Below are positions 26,511 to 34,831 of a stretch of 64,000 nucleotides of DNA, in pieces. Location: contig NZ_JAAGKM010000003.1 in the NCBI RefSeq assembly GCF_019308355.1, forward strand, positions 1-64,000. The letters are read 5' to 3'. Every line of letters begins with the position of its first letter. The first letter of the stretch is position 1. The position numbers and the translations under genes are program-made. This DNA is from Empedobacter falsenii. GTDB taxonomy: Bacteria > Bacteroidota > Bacteroidia > Flavobacteriales > Weeksellaceae. Below the pieces are notes generated by a model, which did no database searches, had not been told where the DNA came from, and saw nothing but the letters and a program-made list of their open reading frames with translations.

Positions 26511-27236
26511 ATGACTAAATTAAGTGTTAATATAAATAAAATTGCTACAATTCGTAATGCGCGTGGTGGAAATACGCCAAATCTTGTAGAAGCGGCAATC
26601 AAAATTCAGGAATTCGGAGGACAAGGAATTACGATTCATCCGCGTCCAGACGAACGTCATATTCGTTACCAAGATGTCTACGATTTGAAACCTGTTGTAA
26701 CAACTGAATTTAATATTGAAGGAAAACCGATTGATAGTTTTATGGAATTGGTTTTAAACTCAAAACCAGAACAAGTTACCTTAGTTCCTGATGCAGAAGA
26801 TGCGATTACATCAAATGCTGGTTGGGATACAATCAAACATTTTGATTATTTAACAGATGTGATTAAAACGTTTAAAAATGCTGGAATCAGAACTTCTATT
26901 TTCTTAGATCCAAATCCTACTTTAATTGAAAGTGCTGCGAAAACTGGTGCTGATCGAATCGAGTTGTACACAGAAGAATTTGCGACGCAATACGGTTTAG
27001 GAAATCTTGAAGCGATTAATCCTTATAAAGAAACAGCAAAATTAGCAATCGAAAATGGATTGGCTGTAAATGCTGGACACGATTTAAGTTTGGATAATAT
27101 TGAATATTTTATTCGCGAAATTCCAACAATTGCAGAAGTTTCTATTGGACACGCGTTAATTTCTGAAGCTTTATATTTAGGTTTAGAAAATACGATACAA
27201 GCGTATTTACGTAAAATTGAATTAGCTAATTTGTAA
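26511..27236 (+). CDS. pdxJ: pyridoxine 5'-phosphate synthase
   Basis: 241 residues, normal length. It condenses 3-amino-2-oxopropyl phosphate with 1-deoxyxylulose 5-phosphate to pyridoxine 5'-phosphate in the DXP-dependent B6 pathway. The N-terminal 'LSVNINKIATIRNARGGNTP' and 'GITIHPRPDERHIRYQDVYD' and the C-terminal 'AVNAGHDLSLDN' and 'EVSIGHALISEAL' are classic PdxJ signatures. Start ATG lies 9 bases after the MscS stop. Confidence 0.96.
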   Translation: MTKLSVNINKIATIRNARGGNTPNLVEAAIKIQEFGGQGITIHPRPDERHIRYQDVYDLKPVVTTEFNIEGKPIDSFMELVLNSKPEQVTLVPDAEDAITSNAGWDTIKHFDYLTDVIKTFKNAGIRTSIFLDPNPTLIESAAKTGADRIELYTEEFATQYGLGNLEAINPYKETAKLAIENGLAVNAGHDLSLDNIEYFIREIPTIAEVSIGHALISEALYLGLENTIQAYLRKIELANL

Positions 27237-27239
27237 AAA

Positions 27240-28016
27240 ATGATAAAAATCTTACATAGCAAAATTGTCGGTTCTGGTGAAAAACATTTGTTGGTTTTTC
27301 ATGGATTATTCGGGCAATTGGATAATTGGAGCACATTAGGAAAACATTTTGGCGAATATTTTACAACGCATTTGATTGATTTACGTAATCATGGACGTAG
27401 TTTTCATAGCGAAGATTCTTCTTTAGCAGCAATGACGCAAGATATTGTGAATTATATGGATGCAAATTCTATCGAAAAAGCACATTTGTTGGGACATTCG
27501 CTTGGCGGAAGAATTGTGATTGATTTTGCGATGATTCATCAAAATAGATTAGATCATTTGATTGTTGTGGATATGGCACCAAAAGCGTATCAACCTCATC
27601 ATAATGCGATTTTCAAAGCGTTGAAATCTGTCAATTTTGATCAAGTTGAAACTCGAAAAGATGTAGAAACGACTTTAGAACAATATATTCCTGAAATTGG
27701 TGTGCGACAATTTTTATTGAAAAACGTTTACCACGCCGAGAATGGTAAATATGCTTTTCGATTCAATTTAGATATTTTGGATAAATTTTATCAAGAAATG
27801 ATTGGTTCTGAATTGTTGAAAGGAGAATTTGATGGTCCAACTTTATTTTTGGGTGGTGCAAATTCAAATTACATTATGCCAGAAGATGGAATGATTATCA
27901 AAGAGCGTTTTCCAAATGCGAAAATCAAGAAAATTGCAAATGCAGGACATTGGTTACATGCTGAAAATCCGAAAGATTTTACAGCAGAGGTTTTGAACTT
28001 TTTGTTGAATAAATAA
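27240..28016 (+). CDS. alpha/beta-fold hydrolase (YbfF-like esterase)
   Basis: 258 residues, no signal peptide, so cytoplasmic. The oxyanion motif 'VFHGLFGQLDNW', the nucleophile elbow 'HLLGHSLGGRIVIDFA' (Ser about residue 87), the conserved 'VVDMAPKAY' and the catalytic His in 'IANAGHWLHAENP' give a complete catalytic triad pattern. The closest characterised relative by these motifs is E. coli YbfF. The gene starts 3 bases after pdxJ; a link to B6 metabolism is not supported beyond position. A terminator follows at once. Confidence 0.88.
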   Translation: MIKILHSKIVGSGEKHLLVFHGLFGQLDNWSTLGKHFGEYFTTHLIDLRNHGRSFHSEDSSLAAMTQDIVNYMDANSIEKAHLLGHSLGGRIVIDFAMIHQNRLDHLIVVDMAPKAYQPHHNAIFKALKSVNFDQVETRKDVETTLEQYIPEIGVRQFLLKNVYHAENGKYAFRFNLDILDKFYQEMIGSELLKGEFDGPTLFLGGANSNYIMPEDGMIIKERFPNAKIKKIANAGHWLHAENPKDFTAEVLNFLLNK

Positions 28017-28025
28017 TTAAAAAAA

Positions 28026-28050
28026 GCGAGGCTCAAAATTTGAACCTCGC
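28026..28050 (+). terminator. rho-independent terminator after the hydrolase gene
   Basis: GCGAGGcTCAAA / TTTGAaCCTCGC-type stem with one mismatch, followed by eight T. Confidence 0.85.
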
Positions 28051-28064
28051 TTTTTTTTATATCT

Positions 28065-28094
28065 GATTGTCATTCCGGTCTTGTCGAAGAATCT
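28065..28094. repeat. partial copy of the dispersed GTCATTC...TCGA element
   Basis: Contains TGTCATTCCGG and CTTGTCGAAGAATC. Its reverse complement resembles the copies in the hutH-hutU spacer (10649-10673). Confidence 0.5.
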
Positions 28095-28098
28095 ATTT

Positions 28099-28638
28099 TT
28101 AACTCAATTTATTTTCTCTCAACAACGACCAATAAATCATAGTTGAATCTCGACTCAATTCAGAGAAATTTAGTTTTGTCAAAAGTTTCGTTGAACCAAT
28201 ATTTTCTATCAAACAACAAGCGGTTACTTCTTCTAAAGTTTCTTTTGTAAATGCCCAATTTATCAATTCCGCAGCTGCTTCAACGGCAAAACCTTGTTTT
28301 CTTTCTGCTTCGATAATTCCATAACCAATATCACAACTTCTTCCAACAAAATTATAACCTTTAAAACCAATGTCACCAATTATTTCTCGTGTTGATTTCT
28401 TGATAATCATCCACGATTCGAAACCTGTTGGTGCGTCAACTTTAGACAAGTTTACAATAATTCGAGGCAATGTTTCTATTACATCTGCATCTGGCCAACC
28501 TTTTCCTCTAACTAAATTTAATTGTTCTAATTCGGTATAATTATTCTGTAATATATTTTCGCAAATGGAAATCGTGAACGGCATCAAAATTAATCGTTCG
28601 CTACACAATTCCGTTACTTGTAAACTTTCTAAATGCAT
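28099..28638 (-). CDS. GNAT family N-acetyltransferase (RimJ/RimL-like)
   Basis: 179 residues. The fold is recognisable from 'ELCSERLILMPFTISICENI' at the start, typical of the RimJ/RimL group, the motif 'IIGDIGFKGYNFVGRSCDIG' and the CoA-binding region 'ERKQGFAVEAAAELINWAF', then 'TACCLIENIGSTKLLTKLNF'. The CoA loop has K-Q-G-F-A in place of the usual R-G-x-G-Y/A. Substrate is unknown. Its start overlaps the end of the ABC ATPase gene by 10 bases, so the two are translationally coupled. Confidence 0.87.
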   Translation of the reverse strand: MHLESLQVTELCSERLILMPFTISICENILQNNYTELEQLNLVRGKGWPDADVIETLPRIIVNLSKVDAPTGFESWMIIKKSTREIIGDIGFKGYNFVGRSCDIGYGIIEAERKQGFAVEAAAELINWAFTKETLEEVTACCLIENIGSTKLLTKLNFSELSRDSTMIYWSLLRENKLS

Positions 28639-29594
28639 AATTGATGAAATTTTATAACTTCAAAATGTATCAACTCATCTTTCATTAATTTTTGAGAAGA
28701 ATAAATCAACAATTCAATGTTTTTGAATGTAAATCTTACCAAATAATCTCTTCCCTGAAATTTTGATGAAATTACTTTTCCTTCAAATTTTCCATTTTCA
28801 AAAATTGTAATTTCTTCTGGATAAATCACAATTTTAGACGAATCAATTCCTAAAGCTTGCGAATCATCCAACACATTTACATAACCAAAAAGTTTGGCCA
28901 CATAAGCTGTCGCAGGAGAATTTCGCACATTCTCGACCTCATCAAACTGAATCATTTTTCCGTTTTGCAAAACTAAAATTTTATCCGAAGTATAAAAAGC
29001 ATCATTCAAATCATGCGTTGTAAAAATCACTGTAATTTGATGCACCTTGCACCAATCCATAATTTTTTCTCGAATGGTTAATTTTAATGTTTGATCTAAA
29101 TTAGAAAAAGGTTCATCCAACAACAAAATTTCGGGTTGTTGTGCCAAAGCTCGCGCAATAGACACACGCTGTCGTTGACCTCCACTCAGTTTATTTGGAA
29201 AAATATGTTTAAAGTCTAACATTTCAACCACCATTAACGCTTCGTCAATTTGTTGTTGCTTAAGTTCTAAATCAAAATTGCTTAAGAATTTTCCGACATT
29301 TTCACCAACAGTCACAAAATCTAACAAATCATAATCTTGCGCTACGTATTTCATCATTTTATGACCTGGAATCAAATTATAAGCAGGACCACGTAATTTC
29401 TTAGTATGATAGTAAATTTCTCCTTCTTTAAAATCTAGCAAACCATAAATCAATTTCAGTAAAGTTGATTTTCCACTTCCACTTTCTCCGATAATACTTA
29501 TCACTTCGCCTTTGTTAACTGCAAAATTGATGTTATCGAGTACTTTTTCTTCGAAATCAGGATAATTATAACTGAGTTGTTTTACGTTTAGCAC
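28629..29594 (-). CDS. ABC transporter ATP-binding protein
   Basis: 321 residues from a GTG at 29594 ('VLNVKQLSYNYPDFEEKVLD'), the first sensible start; the longer frame from TTG 29642 adds 16 poorly conserved residues and there is no ATG before the P-loop. Walker A 'GESGSGKSTLL', signature 'LSGGQRQRVSIARAL', Walker B 'ILLLDEPF' and the switch His in 'VIFTTHDLND' are intact. The C-terminal 110 residues resemble a TOBE-like extension ('KIVIYPEEITIFENGKFEGK'), as in Pot/Fbp-type importers. No permease or binding protein is adjacent, so the substrate is unknown. Confidence 0.88.
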   Translation of the reverse strand: MLNVKQLSYNYPDFEEKVLDNINFAVNKGEVISIIGESGSGKSTLLKLIYGLLDFKEGEIYYHTKKLRGPAYNLIPGHKMMKYVAQDYDLLDFVTVGENVGKFLSNFDLELKQQQIDEALMVVEMLDFKHIFPNKLSGGQRQRVSIARALAQQPEILLLDEPFSNLDQTLKLTIREKIMDWCKVHQITVIFTTHDLNDAFYTSDKILVLQNGKMIQFDEVENVRNSPATAYVAKLFGYVNVLDDSQALGIDSSKIVIYPEEITIFENGKFEGKVISSKFQGRDYLVRFTFKNIELLIYSSQKLMKDELIHFEVIKFHQLCI

Positions 29595-29672
29595 GATTGA
29601 ATAATTTTTCTTATGTTTGGCTAAGGTATTAGATTTATTCAATATGAAATAATTGTTTAATTATTTCATTTA

Positions 29673-29716
29673 TTGATATAAATCAATATCAACTATTAAT
29701 TTATATTATAGTTTTG
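29673..29716 (+). promoter_or_regulatory. FNR/CRP-type box and promoter of the YceI gene
   Basis: A perfect TTGAT-ATAA-ATCAA (29673-29686) matches the FNR-family consensus TTGAT-N4-ATCAA. A -7 box TAGTTTTG (29709-29716) follows. If transcription starts about 5-6 bases after this box, the centre of the palindrome is near -42, the position of class II activators. A further inverted repeat (GAAATAAT / ATTATTTC) lies at 29646-29667. Confidence 0.6.
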
Positions 29717-29742
29717 TAAAAGAAAAAATTAAAAAAAGCAAT

Positions 29743-30429
29743 ATGAAAAAATTATTCTTAGGATTGGCTGTTGTTTCTGCTGTTGCATTAACTTCTTGTG
29801 GAGGAAAAACTGAAACTAAAGCTGCAACTGAAGCTCAAGAAGGAGCAACATCAACTGAAGGAGCGGCAGAATATGCTGTTGATACAACTGCATCTGTTGT
29901 AAATTGGAAAGGTGGAAAAACTTTTGACGATATCAACAAACCAGAAGAAGGTCACTACGGAGTTGTAAAATTAAAAGAAGGTTCTGTAAAAGTACACGAT
30001 GGAGTTTTAGAATCAGGGAAATTTGTTGCTGATTTTGCTTCTTTCGAATCTAAAGATTTAGATGCTGATGCAGAAAGCAAAGGAAAATTAGACGGACACT
30101 TAAAATCTGCTGATTTCTTAGACGTTGAAAAATTCCCAACTGCAACTTTCGAAATTACAGGAGTTAAAGCTTTAGAAGGTGGAGATTACAATTCAGAAAT
30201 TTCTGGAAACTTAGATTTCCGCGGAGTTCCTAAAAATGTAACTTTCAAAGCTAATGTAACTGTTGATGCGAATGGTGTAACAATCAAATCTGAAGAATTC
30301 GGAATTAACCGTAAAGATTTCGGAATTGTTTTCACAGGTGGTGGAGGATCTATTGTAAAAGACGAAGTTTTATTACAAGTAGATTTATCAGCTAAACCAG
30401 CTGCTGCAACTGAAGAAGCTGCAAAATAA
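29743..30429 (+). CDS. YceI family lipoprotein
   Basis: 228 residues. A lipoprotein signal ends in ALTSC with Cys19, followed by a low-complexity Ala/Glu/Thr linker, then a YceI domain from about residue 45: 'YAVDTTASVVNWKGGKTFDD', 'GKFVADFASFESKDLDADAE', 'LKSADFLDVEKFPTATFEIT' and 'EFGINRKDFGIVF'. YceI proteins are lipocalin-like and bind isoprenoid lipids; some are stress induced. It is monocistronic with its own FNR-type box and terminator. The Ala/Glu-rich C-terminus is short and probably disordered. Confidence 0.93.
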   Translation: MKKLFLGLAVVSAVALTSCGGKTETKAATEAQEGATSTEGAAEYAVDTTASVVNWKGGKTFDDINKPEEGHYGVVKLKEGSVKVHDGVLESGKFVADFASFESKDLDADAESKGKLDGHLKSADFLDVEKFPTATFEITGVKALEGGDYNSEISGNLDFRGVPKNVTFKANVTVDANGVTIKSEEFGINRKDFGIVFTGGGGSIVKDEVLLQVDLSAKPAAATEEAAK

Positions 30430-30456
30430 TCGAATTGAATATTCATAAAATAATAG

Positions 30457-30487
30457 AAGCCATTTATCTTAGATAGATGGCTTTTTT
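30457..30487 (+). terminator. rho-independent terminator of the YceI gene
   Basis: 12-bp stem AAGCCATTTATC / GATAGATGGCTT with one wobble pair and a TTA loop, then a T run. Confidence 0.85.
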
Positions 30488-30590
30488 GTTTTAGAGGTGA
30501 AAAAATATAATTTCTCTCATTTTTTTTGTGATAATTAATTGAACTTAATTATATTCGTACTCATAATTAATAACATACATTAACAAAACA

Positions 30591-31091
30591 ATGAAAACAA
30601 TTAAGTTCTTCCATCCGGATGAAACATTTAATTATAATATTGAAAAATCGTTATGCAAAGTCGTTTTTCAAGGAAATAAAAAATGTTTGTTGGTCGAAAT
30701 ACATTCGACTGATGACTTAGAACACGTAGAAGGCGATTCGTTACAAAACGATTTTCCTCAACTTTCTTTATTTATTGATGATTTTCCTTTGGATGTAGAA
30801 TCTGTGGAGGAATTAAACGGTAAAAAAGTTTCTATTCCTTACGGTTTTGCCGAGGAAGAAGACGAAGAAGGTGAAACTGTGGAAGTATATTACACAACGT
30901 TGAATGTTTCGGAAGAAGATTACGAAACGGTAAACAACGAATTAACTTTTAGTGTGAATGACAAAGGAATTTTGACCTTGAATTGGAAAGGTGAAGTGCA
31001 AGATTTTGTAGAAGAATCTGAAAAAGATATTCCTTTCGAAATAGAATGTACATTTGAAGAATTCGAATTCACGGAAGACGATTTTGAATAA
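30591..31091 (+). CDS. acidic cytoplasmic protein of unknown function
   Basis: 166 residues, no signal peptide and no membrane segment. Very acidic, with clusters such as EEEDEEGETVE and FEEFEFTEDDFE at the C-terminus. The N-terminal 'MKTIKFFHPDETFNYNIEKS' and the central 'IPYGFAEEEDEEGE' do not recall a family I can name. The coding reading is supported by even codon use and a clean terminator. It may be a Flavobacteriia-specific protein. No functional hint comes from the neighbours. Confidence 0.75.
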   Translation: MKTIKFFHPDETFNYNIEKSLCKVVFQGNKKCLLVEIHSTDDLEHVEGDSLQNDFPQLSLFIDDFPLDVESVEELNGKKVSIPYGFAEEEDEEGETVEVYYTTLNVSEEDYETVNNELTFSVNDKGILTLNWKGEVQDFVEESEKDIPFEIECTFEEFEFTEDDFE

Positions 31092-31104
31092 AAAAAATAC
31101 AACA

Positions 31105-31132
31105 AAAACCTCTCAATTTAGAGAGGTTTTTT
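31105..31132 (+). terminator. rho-independent terminator after the acidic protein gene
   Basis: 11-bp stem AAAAACCTCTC / GAGAGGTTTTT, six-base loop, T run. Confidence 0.85.
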
Positions 31133-31147
31133 TAATCACTATAAATT

Positions 31148-31707
31148 ATGAAAAAGTTTACTTTAACTCATCGATTATTACATTGGACAATCGGAATATC
31201 GATGATAATGCTTTTCTTAACTGGTTTTTTGAGAATGGAATGGATGAGCAAGAAAAATCTTTCTGCTTTAATTACCAATGAAGTTTCAAAAGAAGGTTTA
31301 AACATTTCTGACGCTACTTTAAAAACAATTGGAAGAAGTTCTTTAGAACCAATGTGGCAATGGCACGAAATATTTGCTTATATCGCTTTAGGTCTTTTTG
31401 CTGTCCGAATTGTTTATATGCTGGTAAAGGGAATCCGATTTCCTAATCCTTTGAAAGTCATTCAACATCCGAAAAGTTTCAGGGAATAATTTATATGATT
31501 TTCTATTTGTTAATGCTAATTAATATTGTGACAGGATTTTATTTAATGTGGGGAAATGGAACTTACAAAGACCCAATGGAAGAACTGCATAAAACTGCAA
31601 TTTATTGGTTTCCTATCTTTTTTCTTATTCATCTCATTGGAGTTATTATCGATGAAGTCAATAAAAATTCTGGAATTGTTTCTAAAATGATAAATGGTAA
31701 AGATTAA
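31148..31707 (+). pseudogene. cytochrome b561-like membrane protein, broken by a frameshift
   Basis: Two frames, 31148-31489 (113 codons) and 31495-31707 (70 codons), together give one four-helix cytochrome b/b6-domain protein. The first part ends abnormally in 'QHPKSFRE' and stop; the second frame, read from 31471, gives 'EKFQGIIYMIFYLLMLINIV', a natural continuation. One missing A in the run at 31472-31475 explains it (CCG AAA AAG TTT CAG restores the frame). Haem-ligand His candidates: 'LTHRLLHW', 'MWQWHEIFAY', and 'FFLIHLIG'. The cause may be a real mutation, a sequencing error or, less likely, frameshifting during translation. Confidence 0.75.
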
Positions 31708-31714
31708 AAATAGA

Positions 31715-31740
31715 AAAAGACACTTTATAAAGTGTCTTTT
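31715..31740. terminator. bidirectional terminator
   Basis: Perfect palindrome with 13-bp arms AAAAGACACTTTA / TAAAGTGTCTTTT between the b561-like gene and the convergent DUF423 gene. Confidence 0.85.
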
Positions 31741-31743
31741 TTA

Positions 31744-32130
31744 TTATATTTTTCCTTTCATAAAAATCCAAGCCAATAAACCCCAACCGATAATCATGAA
31801 TAATCCTCCAAGTGGCGTAATTGGTCCTAAAAATTTAAGGTTTGCATTCCAATGTTCTGCGAATGACAATAAATAGATACTTACAGAAAAAACAAATGTT
31901 CCGGCAATTAAACACCAAGCAGCTGAGCGTTCTAATCCGTTATTAAATTGAAAATACATTCCAACAGCTAACAAAACAATTGCGTGATACATTTGGTAAC
32001 GTACCCCTACTTCAAAACTTGCTAATTTTTCGGAAGGTAAAATTTTCTTGAACGCATGAGCTCCGAAAGCGCCTAATATAACCGCGGTCATTCCGTATAA
32101 TGAAGCGATTGTTAACACAAGATTTTTCAT
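31744..32130 (-). CDS. DUF423 family membrane protein
   Basis: 128 residues with four predicted membrane helices. The signature 'LGAFGAHAFKKILPSEKLAS' followed by 'FEVGVRYQMYHAIVLLAVG' defines DUF423 (E. coli YgdD type). The function is not established. It follows tsaB by 17 bases on the same strand, so it is probably the second gene of that operon. Confidence 0.92.
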   Translation of the reverse strand: MKNLVLTIASLYGMTAVILGAFGAHAFKKILPSEKLASFEVGVRYQMYHAIVLLAVGMYFQFNNGLERSAAWCLIAGTFVFSVSIYLLSFAEHWNANLKFLGPITPLGGLFMIIGWGLLAWIFMKGKI

Positions 32131-32147
32131 AAATTATATCTTTTATT

Positions 32148-32819
32148 TTATTCAGATTTCTTTTTTCCAGTCACAAAATCCTTCAAATAATATGGCTCGA
32201 AATACGCAACATCTTCAAATGATTTTTGATTAAATTTTTCTTCCGCAACACGAATCATATCCTTTGCCGATGGAAAAGTTTGTATAAACGTAGCATCCAA
32301 ATGTGCTAAAACTTCTTGACATTTTTCAGCTCCATCACCCACAAAAATAATTTTCTTTCCTTTCAATTCTTCAAAAGAAGTTTCGTCGATTACTTTCGCT
32401 TCAGTTTCTGTCAACTGATTTCCTTGCTTATCAAACAAAGCTGTATAGACTTCCATTCGTCTTGCATCAATCATTGGAATAATATAATCTATCTCTTGAT
32501 TTAATTGTGATTCCGCCAAAATTTGCAACGAATTAATTGCCATAAGTGGAATATCAGATCCATATGCAAAACCTTTGGCAGACGAAACGCCAATACGCAA
32601 ACCTGTGTAAGAACCTGGACCTTTTGATACACAAACCGCCTCGATATCTTTCCAATTTATTTGCGCTCCTTCCACACACCAATCCACAAACTGATTCAGT
32701 TTTTCGCCATGTGCATAATTTTCATCACTTTCTTCAACCAAACATAGTTGAACGCCATCTTTAGCAATCGAAACCGAACAATTTTTTGTTGAAGTTTCTA
32801 AATTTAAGATTGTTGCCAT
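32148..32819 (-). CDS. tsaB: tRNA threonylcarbamoyladenosine biosynthesis protein TsaB
   Basis: 223 residues from MATILNLETSTKNCSVSIAK. The longer frame (from 32837) is rejected because the promoter box 32824-32831 lies inside it. TsaB is the partner of TsaD in making the t6A base at position 37 of tRNAs. The family signatures are 'ILNLETSTKNCSVSI', 'HGEKLNQFVDWC' and 'VSKGPGSYTGLRIGVSSAKG'. The C-terminal half contains 'IPMIDARRMEVYTALFD'. The TsaB-type protein lacks the metal-binding HxxxH of TsaD, as expected. Confidence 0.94.
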   Translation of the reverse strand: MATILNLETSTKNCSVSIAKDGVQLCLVEESDENYAHGEKLNQFVDWCVEGAQINWKDIEAVCVSKGPGSYTGLRIGVSSAKGFAYGSDIPLMAINSLQILAESQLNQEIDYIIPMIDARRMEVYTALFDKQGNQLTETEAKVIDETSFEELKGKKIIFVGDGAEKCQEVLAHLDATFIQTFPSAKDMIRVAEEKFNQKSFEDVAYFEPYYLKDFVTGKKKSE

Positions 32820-32823
32820 GCTG

Positions 32824-32831
32824 CAAAGATA
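32824..32831 (-). promoter_or_regulatory. -7 promoter box of tsaB
   Basis: Minus strand TATCTTTG only 5 bases before ATG 32819, so the transcript may begin at or next to the start codon (leaderless or nearly so). Confidence 0.45.
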
Positions 32832-32888
32832 CATCACGAAAGTTAGATGATTTATGTTTGATAAGATGATTTTCTATCGGAAATGGAG

Positions 32889-33458
32889 TTAATCCTGATA
32901 ATTTTCTACGAAATGATAAAAAGTATTATTTGATTTATCATATATAAGGATATTATAATGAGGATATTTCGCAATTTGATAATATTCTAATTCTCCTATA
33001 TTATTAAATTCTGTAAAAAAATCAAGTTTATTATATATTTCAGGAAATTTACTCTTGATAAAATTTATTTTCTCTAAAATTGTAACTTCATTTGTTTTCA
33101 TTAATTCATTATCCGAAATGTCAGCTTTATCTGTTTTCAAATCATTTAAAAATTTGAATAAATCATTTTTATCTGATTGATATTTAAAAAAGCATTGATA
33201 AAAACCTCCTAAAAAATCTATTTTAACCCCTTTTTGATTTTTAATTTCAAATATTAAACCTTTATCATAAACATCTCCTAATTTAATGGAATTAATAGCT
33301 GTAGTATTTTGAAATAGTTTGTCAATACCTTTTTTCCACACAACTTCAGTCGTAGTTGATGCTTTATTTTTTACTTTCTGAATAGTATTATCTTTAACCT
33401 CATCTATTTTTGAACACGATAAAAAACTGAATAAGAACAATAAAAATATATTTTTCAT
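32889..33458 (-). CDS. lipoprotein of unknown function
   Basis: 189 residues. A lipoprotein signal ends in FLSC with Cys15. The mature part is Lys/Asn/Asp-rich with mixed helices, and motifs such as 'GLIFEIKNQKGVKIDFLGGF' and 'QIAKYPHYNILIYDKSNNTF' that I cannot assign. It follows the TolC-like gene by 16 bases on the same strand, so the two are probably co-transcribed. Confidence 0.65.
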   Translation of the reverse strand: MKNIFLLFLFSFLSCSKIDEVKDNTIQKVKNKASTTTEVVWKKGIDKLFQNTTAINSIKLGDVYDKGLIFEIKNQKGVKIDFLGGFYQCFFKYQSDKNDLFKFLNDLKTDKADISDNELMKTNEVTILEKINFIKSKFPEIYNKLDFFTEFNNIGELEYYQIAKYPHYNILIYDKSNNTFYHFVENYQD

Positions 33459-33474
33459 AAGCTTTATTTAACTT

Positions 33475-34797
33475 TTATTTCCCTTCCAACGTAATAGGAA
33501 CGCCAGCATAGAAATCTAATACTTTTTGTTTGAAAATGTAGTTGTATTTCGCTTGCAACATTTGCGATTCTGCAACCATCATGTCATTACGCGAACGGTT
33601 AAAATCATATTGATTAATAACTCCAGCATTGTAAGATTTTTGCGCAAAATCGTATGAAATTTTCGCATATTTTACCGCTTCTTTCGATGATTCATATGAC
33701 GCAAACGAACTATTTAATTCGAAATAAGCCGACTGAACGTTTTTCAACACATCTTGTTTCGATTGTAAAAGATCAACTTTTGCTAAATCCTCGTTGATTA
33801 ATGCTTTCTGAATATTAATTTTATAGGAATATTGATTCCAAATTGGAATACTCACACCAACTCCAAAAACGCCTGTTACATTATGTCCTAATTGCTCTAA
33901 TAATGCATCTTGACGTAATCTTTTATTGAAATATTGTAGATAATTCGTTCCGAAATTGAAACTTCCTGTCACTTTTGGAAATAATGAAGTTCGCGCGATT
34001 TGAGTTTCTTTCGCAGCAACATCAATTTGCAATTCGGCATGTTTTACAGAAGGCTGATTTTGATAAGCCGTTTCTACCACATCATCCAAATTATACAATT
34101 GAGACGTTACATTATCTGGAATTTTGACATCAGTTACAGCAAAATTTCGGTAATCATTTAATTGCAACAACATCGCTAAATTGAACAATGCACGCTCTAT
34201 TTCGATTTGTGCATTTACCACTTCACGTGTATTTGTCGCGACTTCAGATTCAGATTGAGCAACAACAGATTGAGCTACTGAACCAGCTTTGAATTTCTTT
34301 TGATTTTGATCCAATAATTGTTTCGAAATAGTTAGATTTCCTACTGCAACTTGTTTCAATTCTTTGTTCAATAAAACCGCCAAATAATAATTTGCAACTT
34401 GTAACGAAATATCATTTATCGTCATCGCAGTTTGTACTTTCGACGCTTCTAATTCCAAAGCAGCTTTGTCTTTATTCAATTGAACAACTCCACCATTGTA
34501 AATATTGATGCTAGATTGTACGCCAAATGAATGCGCAAATTGATAATATCCCTTTTCTATTGTTGGATTATAAGTTCCGATTGTAAAGTTAGTATCTACA
34601 TAACCCGAAACCGTTGGCAACCAAGCGTTATAGGTTAATTCTAAATTTTTATTAAAAATTTCTTGGTTGATGGTATTCTGTTGAACAGTCAAATTATTTT
34701 TCGAAGCATATTCAATACATTTTTCAATTGTCCATCCTTCTTGGGCAAACGAAGGAAGAGAAGTAATAAATAGTAAAGTAAAAAATAATTGTTTCAT
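33475..34797 (-). CDS. TolC family outer-membrane efflux protein
   Basis: 440 residues with a signal peptide (1-18). Outer-membrane channel component of tripartite efflux or type I secretion. Two OEP repeats of long alpha-helical coiled-coil are visible: 'WTIEKCIEYASKNNLTVQQN' begins the first, and 'VKYAKISYDFAQKSYNAGVI' with 'NQYDFNRSRNDMMVAESQML' lies in the second; this last motif is diagnostic. No membrane-fusion protein or RND/ABC partner is adjacent, so it is an orphan here. Confidence 0.92.
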   Translation of the reverse strand: MKQLFFTLLFITSLPSFAQEGWTIEKCIEYASKNNLTVQQNTINQEIFNKNLELTYNAWLPTVSGYVDTNFTIGTYNPTIEKGYYQFAHSFGVQSSINIYNGGVVQLNKDKAALELEASKVQTAMTINDISLQVANYYLAVLLNKELKQVAVGNLTISKQLLDQNQKKFKAGSVAQSVVAQSESEVATNTREVVNAQIEIERALFNLAMLLQLNDYRNFAVTDVKIPDNVTSQLYNLDDVVETAYQNQPSVKHAELQIDVAAKETQIARTSLFPKVTGSFNFGTNYLQYFNKRLRQDALLEQLGHNVTGVFGVGVSIPIWNQYSYKINIQKALINEDLAKVDLLQSKQDVLKNVQSAYFELNSSFASYESSKEAVKYAKISYDFAQKSYNAGVINQYDFNRSRNDMMVAESQMLQAKYNYIFKQKVLDFYAGVPITLEGK

Positions 34798-34831
34798 AGA
34801 CTATTCTTGTCAGAAAATTAAAGATATAAAA

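Noticed and set aside
31465-31490. Programmed -1 frameshift in the cytochrome b561-like gene
   Set aside because: The A run is only four long and not a proper X-XXY-YYZ heptamer, and no stimulatory hairpin is evident; mutation or sequencing error is more likely.
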